64,000 nucleotides of DNA from Aliidiomarina sp. (GTDB lineage Bacteria; Pseudomonadota; Gammaproteobacteria; Enterobacterales; Alteromonadaceae), in assembly GCF_022565475.1 (NCBI RefSeq), contig NZ_JAIUMR010000001.1:351600-415599 (forward strand), read 5' to 3'. The notes beneath the pieces were generated by a model, which saw only the letters and a program-made list of their open reading frames with translations, made no database searches and was not told the DNA's origin. The position numbers and the translations under genes are program-made. Positions 10,537-21,419 of this stretch are shown here, piece after piece. The first letter of the stretch is position 1, and each line of letters starts with the position of its first letter.

Positions 10537-11133
10537 ATGAATCGAGCTGAGTTTTTACAAGCCTTTTCGTTTTCATGCACACCACAAGTTGCATGGCCAG
10601 ATTATCCGCTCAAGCCTTCAGCCGTTTTGGTCGCACTGCAGGAGTCCGCGCATGGACTTGAATTTGTTCTTACCCGTCGTCCAGGGCATATGCGCCAACA
10701 TGCGCACCAGATCTGTTTTGCTGGAGGCCGTCACGAATATGCTGATGAGTCGCTGTTAGCCACTGCACTGCGCGAAGCGGAAGAAGAATTAGGTATTGAT
10801 CCAGCGATCGTTGACATCATTGGTGAACTGCCTTCACAACCGGTCTTATCGCGGTCGATGATTCATCCCTATGTCGGATTCATTCCACACGGGTTAAACT
10901 TTTACCCTGACCCAGGAGAAGTCGAAGAAATCGTTAAAATACCTGTACTGAGGTTATTGGATCACGAAACCTATTACGTTCAGCGCGTCAAACGCTTGCT
11001 CTACCACGAACTTGTCTTTATTCCTCACCAAGGTCAGTTGATTTGGGGAGCAACAGCAGCGATCATACGTCGCTTAGCTGACCAACTTTACCCTCATCGC
11101 TCCCAAATGGTTCGGAAGCTGCCTGATTTATAG
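10537..11133 (+). CDS. Nudix hydrolase, CoA pyrophosphatase (NudL-like)
   Basis: Probably cleaves coenzyme A or related pyrophosphates to 4'-phosphopantetheine and ADP, as NudL/UPF0035 proteins do. The family signature VLTRRPGHMRQHAHQICFAGG precedes the Nudix box with the metal-binding core REAEEELGI (residues about 75-83). Two positions in the signature differ from the usual GQ and FPGG. The ATG at 10537 follows AAGGGG at good spacing; a GTG six bases upstream would overlap the end of pabB. A pabB-nudL pairing is common in gammaproteobacteria and suggests one transcript. Confidence 0.88.
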   Translation: MNRAEFLQAFSFSCTPQVAWPDYPLKPSAVLVALQESAHGLEFVLTRRPGHMRQHAHQICFAGGRHEYADESLLATALREAEEELGIDPAIVDIIGELPSQPVLSRSMIHPYVGFIPHGLNFYPDPGEVEEIVKIPVLRLLDHETYYVQRVKRLLYHELVFIPHQGQLIWGATAAIIRRLADQLYPHRSQMVRKLPDL

Positions 11134-11236
11134 GCGCGCAATCAATCAAGATAGCCCGACCAGTTGACTTTGACTTGCACAAGTCAGAATTTATCACCAC
11201 ACTAACGCTCAACACAGTCCAAGGAGTGCAGTAAAA

Positions 11237-12610
11237 ATGATTAGCGTGTTTGACATCTATAAGGTCGGTATCGGCCCATCCAGTTCTCATACCGTTGGCC
11301 CTATGCGGGCGGCAAAAGAGTTTTTAGAACATGTCAAAGGCGAATTTGGATTGGCGCAAATTAGCAAAGTTGAAGTGGAGCTGTTTGGTTCTTTAGGCCA
11401 GACCGGTAAAGGCCATGGAACAGGTAAGGCAGTTATTCTCGGACTTGCTGGTGAATCACCTGAGCACGTCGACACCCATAAAGTTGACGAATTTCTAGCG
11501 ACCGTTGAAAAAACACAAACACTGAAGCTGCTCGGTGAGCATGAAGTAGCATTCCCTTCTGCGGGCGCGATCACCTTTCATCGCCGCAAGACCATGCCGA
11601 AACATGCAAACGCGATGGAGCTGCGCGTCTACAGCGACGATAAATTACTATTTAAAGACCTCTATTATTCAATTGGTGGTGGTTTTATCGTTCGCGATGC
11701 AGACTTCGATGAAAGCTTAGAAGAAGCCATTGAGCAGAGCTCAAAGCCAATTCCCTATCCTTTTGACAGTGCCAAAGAGTTATTAGCCCAATGTAAAGAG
11801 CACGGCATGCGTATCAGCACGCTGATGCTCAACAATGAGTTGGTTTTTCGAAATAAATCAGAGATTTGCAAAGGCTTAATGCACATTTGGAATACCATGG
11901 ATGCGTGCATTACCAATGGTATCCATACCGAGGGTATTTTACCGGGCGGTCTTAAAGTTCGCCGTCGTGCCCCCGACCTTTATCAACGGCTGAAAACCGA
12001 GAAGTCGTCCGATCCCATGCAGGTTATGGATTGGGTAAGTCTTTTTGCTTTAGCCGTGAATGAAGAAAATGCGGCCGGCGGACGCGTAGTCACAGCCCCA
12101 ACCAACGGCGCAGCGGGCATAATCCCGGCAGTTATGAAGTATGCCGATAAGTTTATTCAACCCCTCGATGAAGACGCTGTGACGCGTTTCTTATTAACGT
12201 CAGCGGCAATTGGTATTTTGTACAAGAAAAATGCTTCGATATCCGGTGCTGAAGTTGGCTGTCAGGGTGAAGTTGGCGTGGCCTGCTCGATGGCTGCGGG
12301 CGCACTAGCTGAATTGATGGGCGGAGATATCGGTCAAGTCGAGAATGCTGCAGAAATCGGTATGGAGCACAACCTGGGTTTAACCTGCGACCCTGTCGGT
12401 GGCTTAGTGCAAGTGCCCTGCATTGAACGTAACGCCATGGGTGCCGTCAAAGCCATCAATGCCGCTCGCTTAGCCCTACGCGGCAGTGGCGAACACAAAG
12501 TCTCGTTAGACAAAGTGATCAAGACAATGTGGGATACGGGTAACGACATGAAGAGCAAGTACAAAGAAACTGCTCGCGGTGGTTTGGCGGTCAATATTAT
12601 CGAGTGTTAA
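11237..12610 (+). CDS. sdaA: L-serine ammonia-lyase (serine deaminase)
   Basis: Converts L-serine to pyruvate and ammonia with a [4Fe-4S] cluster, in the cytoplasm. The 457 residues are the single-chain type: an N-terminal beta domain with [18 protein letters not shown] and a C-terminal alpha domain with [34 protein letters not shown] and [17 protein letters not shown]. These supply the cluster cysteines. An AAGGAG site lies before the ATG. A strong terminator at 12633-12667 ends the transcript, and cysB converges from the right. The symbol could equally be sdaB, because the paralogues are hard to tell apart. Confidence 0.95.
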   Translation: MISVFDIYKVGIGPSSSHTVGPMRAAKEFLEHVKGEFGLAQISKVEVELFGSLGQTGKGHGTGKAVILGLAGESPEHVDTHKVDEFLATVEKTQTLKLLGEHEVAFPSAGAITFHRRKTMPKHANAMELRVYSDDKLLFKDLYYSIGGGFIVRDADFDESLEEAIEQSSKPIPYPFDSAKELLAQCKEHGMRISTLMLNNELVFRNKSEICKGLMHIWNTMDACITNGIHTEGILPGGLKVRRRAPDLYQRLKTEKSSDPMQVMDWVSLFALAVNEENAAGGRVVTAPTNGAAGIIPAVMKYADKFIQPLDEDAVTRFLLTSAAIGILYKKNASISGAEVGCQGEVGVACSMAAGALAELMGGDIGQVENAAEIGMEHNLGLTCDPVGGLVQVPCIERNAMGAVKAINAARLALRGSGEHKVSLDKVIKTMWDTGNDMKSKYKETARGGLAVNIIEC

Positions 12611-12632
12611 CCAGCGCAACATAACCGAGAAT

Positions 12633-12667
12633 GAGCCGCAGCTGAATTGCTTCACTGCGGCTTTTTA
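12633..12667 (+). terminator. Intrinsic terminator after sdaA
   Basis: AGCCGCAG and CTGCGGCT form an eight-base stem, followed by TTTTT. It lies about 23 bases past the sdaA stop codon and 12 bases before the end of convergent cysB. Confidence 0.8.
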
Positions 12668-12678
12668 CTACGCTCTAA

Positions 12679-13677
<999 letters not shown>

Positions 13678-13774
13678 TTATATTCTTTAATCGACTAAGA
13701 TTGTCAGTATCTATATCAACTGTCAAACAAAACGTCTGCGAATAGAGCTAAAGTTCAAACCAGAGGAGTGATCG

Positions 13775-14107
13775 ATGTCATTGCGAGATCAGCTATCGAG
13801 TTTAGTTTACAGCACCGAAACGGGTAGAGTGAATCCTGAAAAGGAAGTTGTAGAGCCTCCTAAGGGCGACGGTATTGTGCGCATTCATCGCGAAACCAAA
13901 GGTCGAAAAGGTAAAGGCGTCACGCTCATCAAAGGCTTGGAACTTTCACTGGAAGACATGAAGACACTGGCGAAACAACTGAAACAACGCTGTGGTGTTG
14001 GCGGAAGCGTAAAAGACTTCGTCATTGAAATCCAAGGTGATCAACGCGAAGCCTGTAAAAAGTTTCTAGAAGAAGCCGGTTACCGGGTTAAGTTAGCGGG
14101 AGGTTAA
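13775..14107 (+). CDS. yciH: SUI1/eIF1-family protein YciH
   Basis: Small 110-residue homologue of eukaryotic initiation factor eIF1. E. coli YciH is a non-essential factor that can act on initiation fidelity and represses translation under stress. The SUI1 fold is recognisable from VRIHRETKGRKGKGVTLIKGLEL and LKQRCGVGGSVKDFVIEIQGD to the C-terminal Gly-rich end. The ATG at 13775 is preceded by GAGGAG. It is convergent with and overlaps by four bases the partner-switch gene at 14104. Confidence 0.9.
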   Translation: MSLRDQLSSLVYSTETGRVNPEKEVVEPPKGDGIVRIHRETKGRKGKGVTLIKGLELSLEDMKTLAKQLKQRCGVGGSVKDFVIEIQGDQREACKKFLEEAGYRVKLAGG

Positions 14108-15744
14108 AAAGACCGTTGCCGTTCTTGCTGCAATGGGTAGGCGAACTCGATTCGACGGCCGCCTTTTGACCATTGAACCTGATTCGTTAGTTCGCGAATA
14201 AGCATCAATCCTCGACCGGATACGTGCTGCATCGATTGTGCTTTCAGTTCTTCAAAATCAAAGCCGTCGCCATCATCTTCAACCGCAACTCGCATTTTGT
14301 TTTCTGCGGGTCGATAATCAAGTTCTATTAAAATTAATCCACGACGCAATCGGCTTAAGCGATAAGTACGTTCTCGATAATACCGTTCGAAACCATTTTC
14401 TTGCTGCTTTAATTTAGACGACAGTTTTAGAATGCCGTATTCCAAAGCATTATTGTAAGCTTCGGTAATCACGGTATAAAGGCCCGCTTTAAATTCTTCA
14501 AAGCCGCGTAATTGGCCGATACCTGTCAGCAGCTCCTCGACCGGATCCATCCGCCGCATCACATCCGAGGTTAACCGCAAGTTAATTTGAAATGGCAATG
14601 GGGTTAACTTCTGCGAACGCGTCGAAGGGTTTAGCCCAGTTGGCACACACAGCAACTTAACCAATGACATATCGTCATTCGCACCACGGACTTCCCGCTC
14701 CGCTAATAATGCATCCTCTAATGCATGGATGTCCCAATTCACGTCTCTGCCAAGTTGCTGAAAGCCTTGATACCCTAATGGACGATTATGTTGGACACCC
14801 AACTCAATTACGCCATCGGTATACAGAATGAGTCGCGCACCTTCGGCGACATAGGTAAAGGTTAACGCTGAATCAAACTCATCGGCACTCAAAACACCAA
14901 GAGGAAGATGTTGTGGCGTTAGCTCTTCGCTGACGTTACCGCTCTCATCGACAATAAACGCAGGAGGCATGCCCCCGCTCCACCAGGTCAAATGCCTGCC
15001 CGATGCGGAGAGTTCAACCACCGTCGCACAAAAAAACAAACTCGTGGGTAATAATTTATTCAGTTGCTGATTGACTTCATAAACGATTTTACTGACCGGC
15101 GCGCCGCGCTTTGCCATCGCAAAAAATGTTTGTGCGGTCGGTAAGGTGCCAATTGCAGCTGGTAAACCATGCCCGGTAAAATCGCCTAAAAGTAAATAAA
15201 TGCTACCTAAAGGACCGCGTGCAAATAAATACAAGTCACCATTGAACGTGGTAAACGGCAAGAGAATCGTGTCAATGTGCGGGTAATTTTGAAGATTTCT
15301 GCTCAACGCATTGGCAAAAATATTCTCAACGATACGGTGTTCTTGCGCTGCTTTTTCTTTTGCCTTCACTTGCTGTTGGTCATTTTCAAGCAAGTTTAAA
15401 AGGTTACTTAACTTGTGATTAAGTACGATACGATGAAATGGGACGGTCAGTAATGCGGCTGGACTCATAGCCTCAGCTTGGAGAACACCATGCTCGTCAG
15501 TAACATCAACAACCACTAAGAGAACTCGGGTATCGCTCCCTTTCAGTGCTCTTAAAAGTTCCGCTCGTTCATGCTTGGAGGTTGCAACAAGAGCAACACA
15601 AGCGAATGTGATTGCTGGGTTTTGCAATGCCGAAACGAACGTTGACAGCGTGTTGCTGGTCTGCGATTCGACGCCCAAATCCTGCAAAGACTGACTCAAT
15701 TCAGCGGTTAATTTGCAGTCTTTACAAAAAATAATGGCTGCCAT
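14104..15744 (-). CDS. Partner-switch regulator: pseudo-receiver, SpoIIE phosphatase and HATPase kinase (CrsR-like)
   Basis: A 546-residue three-domain protein. Residues about 1-125 look like a receiver fold but lack the acidic pair and the phospho-accepting Asp (VALVAT occupies that strand). Residues about 150-370 form a PP2C/SpoIIE phosphatase with LLGDFTGHGLPAA, LTWWSGGMPP, LILYTDGVIE and GANDDMSLV. Residues about 395-540 form an anti-sigma-type HATPase with TEAYNNALEYG, EDDGDGFDF and GRGLMLIREL. The layout matches Shewanella CrsR, which controls the sigma-S pathway through its STAS partner CrsA. The STAS gene here ends five bases upstream. Phosphatase and kinase presumably act on the conserved Ser of that partner, which is an inference. 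Confidence 0.85.
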   Translation of the reverse strand: MAAIIFCKDCKLTAELSQSLQDLGVESQTSNTLSTFVSALQNPAITFACVALVATSKHERAELLRALKGSDTRVLLVVVDVTDEHGVLQAEAMSPAALLTVPFHRIVLNHKLSNLLNLLENDQQQVKAKEKAAQEHRIVENIFANALSRNLQNYPHIDTILLPFTTFNGDLYLFARGPLGSIYLLLGDFTGHGLPAAIGTLPTAQTFFAMAKRGAPVSKIVYEVNQQLNKLLPTSLFFCATVVELSASGRHLTWWSGGMPPAFIVDESGNVSEELTPQHLPLGVLSADEFDSALTFTYVAEGARLILYTDGVIELGVQHNRPLGYQGFQQLGRDVNWDIHALEDALLAEREVRGANDDMSLVKLLCVPTGLNPSTRSQKLTPLPFQINLRLTSDVMRRMDPVEELLTGIGQLRGFEEFKAGLYTVITEAYNNALEYGILKLSSKLKQQENGFERYYRERTYRLSRLRRGLILIELDYRPAENKMRVAVEDDGDGFDFEELKAQSMQHVSGRGLMLIRELTNQVQWSKGGRRIEFAYPLQQERQRSF

Positions 15745-15749
15745 GGCGA

Positions 15750-16055
15750 CTAATCAATCACAAACAGTTTATCGAAGCGCGATATATCAAAAACTTTACG
15801 TACGTTTGGTCTGCAATTGACCAAGTGAAAACGACGTTGCTCTGGCATCAACGATTTACGCATGTTGAGTAACATGCCCAAACCTGAACTATCGATGTGG
15901 TCGGTTGCCCGAAAGTCAATAATTACCTGACGTACACTCGGTGCCATTCCTTCGTAGGCATTGCGGAATTCTTGTACCCGTGAAAAATCAAAATGACCCG
16001 AGATATAGATAATAAACTGCTTACCGTCATTGGCATACTCGGTTACGAGTGACAT
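15750..16055 (-). CDS. STAS-domain anti-sigma factor antagonist (CrsA-like)
   Basis: A 101-residue single STAS domain. The phosphorylatable serine is visible in TDHIDSSGLGMLLNMRKS (about residues 52-68), the motif used by SpoIIAA, RsbV and CrsA. Phosphorylation by the neighbouring kinase domain would block binding to its target, and the phosphatase domain would restore it. The stop is five bases from the start of the phosphatase/kinase gene, so the two are surely co-transcribed. The target is unknown here; in Shewanella CrsA binds an anti-sigma factor. No sigma or anti-sigma gene is adjacent. Confidence 0.88.
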   Translation of the reverse strand: MSLVTEYANDGKQFIIYISGHFDFSRVQEFRNAYEGMAPSVRQVIIDFRATDHIDSSGLGMLLNMRKSLMPEQRRFHLVNCRPNVRKVFDISRFDKLFVID

Positions 16056-16200
16056 ATAAATTACTCCCTGTGCACATGCATGTTTCCCCTAGAATAAGCA
16101 GCAATGATTCAATATACAATGCATACTGCGTGATTCGTCGGCACGAATAAAAATCCCCAGCAACGCCGGGGATTTCCCTTAGAACATCAGTGCAATTTTA

Positions 16201-17490
16201 TTATTCAACGATGCGTTCTTGATACTTTTGGTACAGTTGCCAGTGTCGGTTACTCAAGTCAATTGCGCGACCGTCAATAAACATGTGTTGAATGTCTTGA
16301 CCAAGATGATCGAGAACATCGCCACTTGAAACAATGAATGTCGCTTGTTTTCCAGCTTCAATACTGCCCAGTCGGTCCGCAACACCTAGAATCTGGGCTG
16401 GTCCATAAGTGATCGCTGCGATTGCTTGATCATAATCGAGTCCATAAGCAACTGCATTACCGGCGGCAAACGCGAGATTTCGAACATCCCAAAAGCCTGG
16501 GTAAGCAATTGCAAAATTAACCCCTGCGTCAGCGAGTAATTTTGGTGTGCTAAACGCGCTATCATAGGCTTCATCAACCCGCGACGGCAAGCCGTAAGCG
16601 GCACCGAATACCACTGAAACATCCGCTGCGGCAAGCTCGTCAGCCATCATCCACGCATCGCGACCGCCCATAATGACCAGCTCAAAACCATACGCTTCGT
16701 TGAACGCCAAGATTTGCTCAATCTGACGGCGATCATCAGCATGCACAAACAGCTTCTGTTCACCTTTAAACAACGACCGCATAGCTTCCCAACGCTGGTC
16801 GACACGCGTTTGAGCGCCACTTTCGCGAGCTTCGTGATAGACCTTCGCTGTAGCAAACAACTGTTGTAGTTGTTCGCGCTGCTCTTGTTGGGTATTGCGC
16901 TGCTGTTCTGGCGTTCGCCGCTCCCACGGCGACGTATTTAAGCCAGTCCGAGGCCAAGTAACATGCATGCCATTAGGACTCGCTTCAATACCATCACGCC
17001 AATTCCAGCTATCTAATTTCATCAAGCTTGATTGACCACGCACCAGAGGCCCTTGCGGAACAACTTGTGCGTGCGTCACACCGTTATAGCGAATCGTCGG
17101 GATAATTTCCGAGTCCGCATTGAAGGCATGATGCGCCATCACTTCCGGCGTGAAATTACCCACTTCATTGGTATCAACCGTTGCCCGAATTGCCGGAATT
17201 TCAATAATCCCCAAAGTCGTATCTAACGCTATAATTCCCGGATAAACATGTTGTCCTTGAATATCGATAACGGTCGTACCTTCCGGAATCTGTAAGTTTT
17301 CACCGACAGCAACAATTTTACCGTCGACAAACAGTAAGTCTGCGCTGTCTAAACGACCTTGCGTCACCGTATGGATGGTTCCGCCTTGCAACAGAATTGG
17401 GCCACTTTGAGGTGCGCCTGGGACAAGGTTGTGCGCGTGTGCAGCCGATGCGACCAAACCAAGGCCAATTAAAAGTGCTTTAAGTTTCAT
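16201..17490 (-). CDS. Exported amidohydrolase-like protein with a degenerate metal site
   Basis: A 429-residue protein with a signal peptide (cleavage near AHAHN, residue about 20), so probably periplasmic. It has the composite beta-sandwich and TIM-barrel outline of imidazolonepropionase-like amidohydrolases: HTVTQGRLDSADLLFVDGK, DIQGQHVYPGIIALDTTLG, and a C-terminal GSIEAGKQATFIV. The first metal motif HxH is absent (ALDTTLG in its place), so a normal binuclear zinc site is unlikely. Its start codon overlaps the stop of the 1048-residue amidohydrolase upstream (TAATG), which implies translational coupling and perhaps a joint complex. The substrate cannot be read from the sequence. Confidence 0.8.
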   Translation of the reverse strand: MKLKALLIGLGLVASAAHAHNLVPGAPQSGPILLQGGTIHTVTQGRLDSADLLFVDGKIVAVGENLQIPEGTTVIDIQGQHVYPGIIALDTTLGIIEIPAIRATVDTNEVGNFTPEVMAHHAFNADSEIIPTIRYNGVTHAQVVPQGPLVRGQSSLMKLDSWNWRDGIEASPNGMHVTWPRTGLNTSPWERRTPEQQRNTQQEQREQLQQLFATAKVYHEARESGAQTRVDQRWEAMRSLFKGEQKLFVHADDRRQIEQILAFNEAYGFELVIMGGRDAWMMADELAAADVSVVFGAAYGLPSRVDEAYDSAFSTPKLLADAGVNFAIAYPGFWDVRNLAFAAGNAVAYGLDYDQAIAAITYGPAQILGVADRLGSIEAGKQATFIVSSGDVLDHLGQDIQHMFIDGRAIDLSNRHWQLYQKYQERIVE

Positions 17491-20400
17491 TAGTGCGCTC
17501 CTCCAAATCCATGATGGCTGTGGCCATGAGCATGTTCTGCACTATACCACTGGTTCCAAACGTCAAACTGATCTTCACAGTGCCACGTTGGCTGCTCTTC
17601 ACGGAAGCCGTTACGATGACCTTGTTGCGCCTCTTCACCCGCACCAAGTACTTTCTGAATAAGGGCAGTACGCTCCGCGGCAACACGTTCACGCATGGCC
17701 AAATCATCTTGTCGATCAAAGTATTTGCGACCTTCAATCCAAGTTTGTTGCACTTGTGCGTAGGCCGACAAAGGGTGATGGTTCCAGAACACTAAGTCGG
17801 CATGCTTTCCGACCGTAATGCTGCCGACATAATCTGCAATTTCAAGCTGCTCCGCAGGATGCAAAGTGATCATTTTCAATGCATCGTTTTCACTCATTCC
17901 GCAATAACGGACTGACTTAGCGGCTTCCGTATTCAAGCGACGCTGCAAGTCATTGCTGTCTGAGTTAATGCTGGTATGCACGCCCTGCTCCATCATTAAA
18001 CATGCATTTTGTGGAATTGCATCAAATGCTTCAATTTTGAACGCCCACCAATCAGCAAACGATGACGCCCGTGCGCCATGTTCGGCAATCTCTTTAGCCA
18101 CTTTATAGCCTTCGAGAATGTGCGTGAAGGTATGAATTCGGAAGCCCTGTTGCTCAACCACATCCATCAGTGCCAGTACTTCCGAAGCCACATAAGAGTG
18201 GACATGAGTATGACGTTCGCTCTTCAGGATTTGCAGCAAAGTTTCCATCCGATAATCACGGCGTGGCGGTGCCATTCTGCGCTTCTCCGCACGACTCATG
18301 CGCTCGTAAGCCTGATGCTCAGCTTCATATTCACGCGCTTGTTGGAATGCGTCTTGAATCAGCTTGGCAACACCCATGCGTGTTTGCGGATAACGAACCG
18401 TGTAGAGTTCACCCCAGTTACTTTGCTTGACGTTTTCACCAAGCGCCATTTTGATCGTTGGTGGTGTCTCTTTAAACTTCAGGCCTTCAGCATTCGCACC
18501 CCAGCGCAGCTTAATCGCTTGGCCTTGGCCACCGATCGGGTTTGCCGAGCCGTGCAAAAGATGGGCGATGGTTGTCCCACCCGCGAGTGAACGGTAGATG
18601 TGAATATCATCGGGATTAACGACATCGCCAATCCGCACTTCCGCGGTAATTGCTTCGGTGCCCTCGTTGACGCCTTGGGAGATTGCGATATGCGAGTGTT
18701 CATCAATAATACCCGGCGTAATATGCATACCCGACGCATCAATCACTTCGTATCCACGTGGTGTTGACAGGTTTTCACCAATCCGGTGGATTAAGCCGTT
18801 GCGGACGATAATATCTGTGTTCTCAAGTACGCCTTGGTCATCTGCGGTCCACACCGTCGCATTACGAATATGTAGGTTCTTTTGCTCCGGCAACGCATCA
18901 CGACCGAAGGCCACATTGGGGTATGTCAAATCACTAATATAGGACACTGCTTGACGATCATTAGCCGTACTTGGTGCGCTGCTTGATTCGTTGTCGTCAT
19001 TCGCCAAAGCCGTGATCGTGACAACCTCGCCTGCGGCTGTTTGTACGGTGCCACTTAACTGCCCCTGAGACTGATGCTTGAAGCTAAAGCGATAAACCCC
19101 TTGATGACCAAACTCTTCGAGGTTAACAGCAAAACGTAATTGTTCGTCGTCTTGACGAGCATTGCTTGCACGTACCTTTTTATCATCTGCACTCAACTCG
19201 ACTTGTAGGCGATTACTCGCCGTCACTTTCACTGAGAAGGCAGCCTCACCTTGTGCTGGGGCAAATCCACTCACTGTCCAGTTACCGTTAAAGTCAACGG
19301 GATGCATCGGCTTAAAGCTATTCTCATGACCTTGCGTCCAGACCGAAACAATCTCACCGTCCGCGAACAGGTCGCCTCGACTGATCACGAGATCCGCACG
19401 GTAGCCGGCTGCCAGCTTTCCACTTTGCTCTGCAACGCCTGCGATTTCAGCAGCTTGCGTCGTTAGCGCCGCAAGCGCGCGATCTTTTGATAAACCGTGC
19501 TGTACCGCCTTACGAACATTTGGCCAGAAATCTTGGGGCTTCTCTAAACCATTCATCGTGAATGCAAACCGAACATTGGCGTTGGCCAAGGCCGCTGGAT
19601 TTCCCGGCGCGCGCTCCCAATGGCGTAAATTCGCCAACGACACATCCAGCTCTGCAAACTGATCACTTAACTCAGGCGCAGCCGGAAATGACATCGGTAA
19701 AATCAGCGCTGCTCCAGTCGCCTTCACGTCATCGAGACGGGCATATTCGAAACCTGAACCGACGTAAGTCACTGGGATTTCAAATTGGCTAAAGACTTGA
19801 TGCGCGCGCAGCAAGTTTTGTTCGTTGGTGGTGTGGAAAACCATACCGCTGCGCTGCAGGTTCTGAAGTGCCGCAAGTGCCGCATTAAACTCGACCTGTC
19901 CATTGCTCGCTTGCTTGCCCGCTGCGTCTTGATACCAAGACGCATCCGCTAAGGTTTGCCGAATTAAGGCAATACTGCCCATCAATGACTGCGGGTACTG
20001 TTGCGGCGAACTACCTTTATCAAACGAACCAAAATGTTGTGTGCGGGTTTGGTAAACCGCGGTATTTGGTAATGTATCGGCGAGCGAGACTGTTGTCGCG
20101 CGGCCACGGAAAATACCATCCAAACGAGCACTTTGTACGGTCGTGAAACCTTGCTGCAAATAGTTGCGGGCCTGACTCGAGTCCGGCTTGAATGTATCGA
20201 CCCAATTTTTCTCAGCATGAATCGCAGCATTTGAAGCGTTGCCACCTTCACGTTGATTACTGTAGACCGGAGCAGATGACCGACCACGGTTCGTCGCTCG
20301 ACCTGGCTGTTCAACACCATAATTGCTGTACGGGTCGATAAAACCCGGGTAAATCGTGTAGCCCGACGCATCAATTACGCGAGCACCTGAGGGAGCACGG

Positions 20401-20636
20401 TTGTTTCGTTCAATCGACCGAATCGCACCATTTTCAATCACCAAGGTAGCGTTCTCAATCTGAGTGCCTGGCTCGGTAATTAAAGTCGCATTAGTGAACG
20501 CAATGAGGTTTGGATTATGGTGATGTAGACCTTGGACTGGCGTCGTTTGATCTTGCGGCGCTCCGGCAGCTACCGAAAAGGCAAGCAAACTTGTTCCAGC
20601 CAGCAATAGTGATTGCTTGGTGGATATTCGCATCAT
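17490..20636 (-). CDS. Large exported tandem amidohydrolase
   Basis: About 1048 residues from the ATG at 20636 (AGGG upstream); an in-frame upstream extension to 20837 has no supporting site. A signal peptide ends near SVAAGAPQ. The N-terminal half (to about 450) is amidohydrolase-like but with DPYSNYG where HxH belongs. A beta-rich middle segment (about 450-590) resembles a lipocalin-like or sandwich insert. The C-terminal half is a full domain with PGIIDEHSHIAIS, HVHSYVASEVL, FRIHTFTHILEGYK and SINSDSNDLQR, which supply the metal ligands. Only this half should be catalytic. Peptidase or cyclic amidase substrates are possible, and none can be assigned. It is coupled to the 429-residue gene downstream. 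Confidence 0.82.
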   Translation of the reverse strand: MMRISTKQSLLLAGTSLLAFSVAAGAPQDQTTPVQGLHHHNPNLIAFTNATLITEPGTQIENATLVIENGAIRSIERNNRAPSGARVIDASGYTIYPGFIDPYSNYGVEQPGRATNRGRSSAPVYSNQREGGNASNAAIHAEKNWVDTFKPDSSQARNYLQQGFTTVQSARLDGIFRGRATTVSLADTLPNTAVYQTRTQHFGSFDKGSSPQQYPQSLMGSIALIRQTLADASWYQDAAGKQASNGQVEFNAALAALQNLQRSGMVFHTTNEQNLLRAHQVFSQFEIPVTYVGSGFEYARLDDVKATGAALILPMSFPAAPELSDQFAELDVSLANLRHWERAPGNPAALANANVRFAFTMNGLEKPQDFWPNVRKAVQHGLSKDRALAALTTQAAEIAGVAEQSGKLAAGYRADLVISRGDLFADGEIVSVWTQGHENSFKPMHPVDFNGNWTVSGFAPAQGEAAFSVKVTASNRLQVELSADDKKVRASNARQDDEQLRFAVNLEEFGHQGVYRFSFKHQSQGQLSGTVQTAAGEVVTITALANDDNESSSAPSTANDRQAVSYISDLTYPNVAFGRDALPEQKNLHIRNATVWTADDQGVLENTDIIVRNGLIHRIGENLSTPRGYEVIDASGMHITPGIIDEHSHIAISQGVNEGTEAITAEVRIGDVVNPDDIHIYRSLAGGTTIAHLLHGSANPIGGQGQAIKLRWGANAEGLKFKETPPTIKMALGENVKQSNWGELYTVRYPQTRMGVAKLIQDAFQQAREYEAEHQAYERMSRAEKRRMAPPRRDYRMETLLQILKSERHTHVHSYVASEVLALMDVVEQQGFRIHTFTHILEGYKVAKEIAEHGARASSFADWWAFKIEAFDAIPQNACLMMEQGVHTSINSDSNDLQRRLNTEAAKSVRYCGMSENDALKMITLHPAEQLEIADYVGSITVGKHADLVFWNHHPLSAYAQVQQTWIEGRKYFDRQDDLAMRERVAAERTALIQKVLGAGEEAQQGHRNGFREEQPTWHCEDQFDVWNQWYSAEHAHGHSHHGFGGAH

Positions 20637-20936
20637 AAGTGTTTCCCTAGTGTTTCCCTTGTTGACAACATCGACGTTAATTCGCCCGTGGCATTTTCTC
20701 TCGCCATTCACTCGCGACAAAAATGCCTGCGACGTTTCGCTGTATGTTATATTGTTGTAATGTTTGTTATTAAAGCTGTTATTGCACTGACAAACAATGA
20801 GAAGCGCGATGAATGACCTTGATTCAGGGGTAAACACAGAAACCAGTGAACCTGAACCTCATTCTATGACGTATTCTCTATATTGAGTGTCAAACCACAT
20901 CGTTATTCCACCAATAAGCAAAACAAGGAGTTCACT
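20637..20936 (-). other. Divergent intergenic region
   Basis: These 300 bases separate the amidohydrolase operon from the cytochrome c' gene. They must hold promoters for both directions, but I see no convincing -35/-10 pair. A 25-codon frame starting at 20809 on the plus strand has no recognisable content. Confidence 0.4.
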
Positions 20937-21416
20937 ATGCGTTTGCTAACAACCTTCTCTGCTTTAACCGTTTCAATTGGTATCGCAGCGCTTGCCGCCA
21001 CATCGAACCCAGTGCAAGCGAGTGCATTTACTCAGGCTGAAGACGCAGTCAAATATCGGCAAGGTGCATTTCAGCTCATTCGTGAAAACTTTGGCTACAT
21101 GTCCGGCATGGTACGTGGCGAAATCGACTTTGATGCTGAACAATTCAAACAGCGCAGCCAAGCACTTTATCACCTCAGTAACATCCCATTTGACGCATTT
21201 TCTGGGGCTGGCGAAAATGCCACCGACAACAGTGATGCATTGCCTGCCATTTGGCAGAATCGTAGCGACTTTGATGCCAAGGCTGAAGCCTTTCAACAAG
21301 CGGTAAAAGAACTGGTGGAAGCGGCAGATAGCGAGAATATGCGGACGATTCGTCCGGCATTTATGGCAACTGCGCGGACATGTCAGCAATGCCACGAAGG
21401 CTATCGAGCGGACTAA
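20937..21416 (+). CDS. Cytochrome c' (class II, periplasmic)
   Basis: Periplasmic four-helix-bundle cytochrome with the haem-binding CxxCH near its C terminus, in RTCQQCHEGYRAD. That is the layout of cytochrome c' and soluble cytochrome b562-like proteins. The 159 residues begin with a signal peptide cleaved near VQASAFTQ. The ATG at 20937 has AAGGAG upstream; a TTG at 20883 is less likely. Class II cytochromes c' bind NO and may protect against nitrosative stress. The next gene, a cytochrome b561, begins three bases after the stop and is the likely electron partner. Confidence 0.9.
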   Translation: MRLLTTFSALTVSIGIAALAATSNPVQASAFTQAEDAVKYRQGAFQLIRENFGYMSGMVRGEIDFDAEQFKQRSQALYHLSNIPFDAFSGAGENATDNSDALPAIWQNRSDFDAKAEAFQQAVKELVEAADSENMRTIRPAFMATARTCQQCHEGYRAD

Positions 21417-21419
21417 ACC

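Noticed and set aside
18078..18590. 170-codon plus-strand frame within the large amidohydrolase gene.
   Set aside because: Wholly antisense to a clearly conserved catalytic domain; no domain recognised.
20809..20886. 25-codon frame beginning MNDLDSGVN on the plus strand between the amidohydrolase and cytochrome c' genes.
   Set aside because: No recognisable content or conservation evidence, and only a weak ribosome site; it is probably chance.
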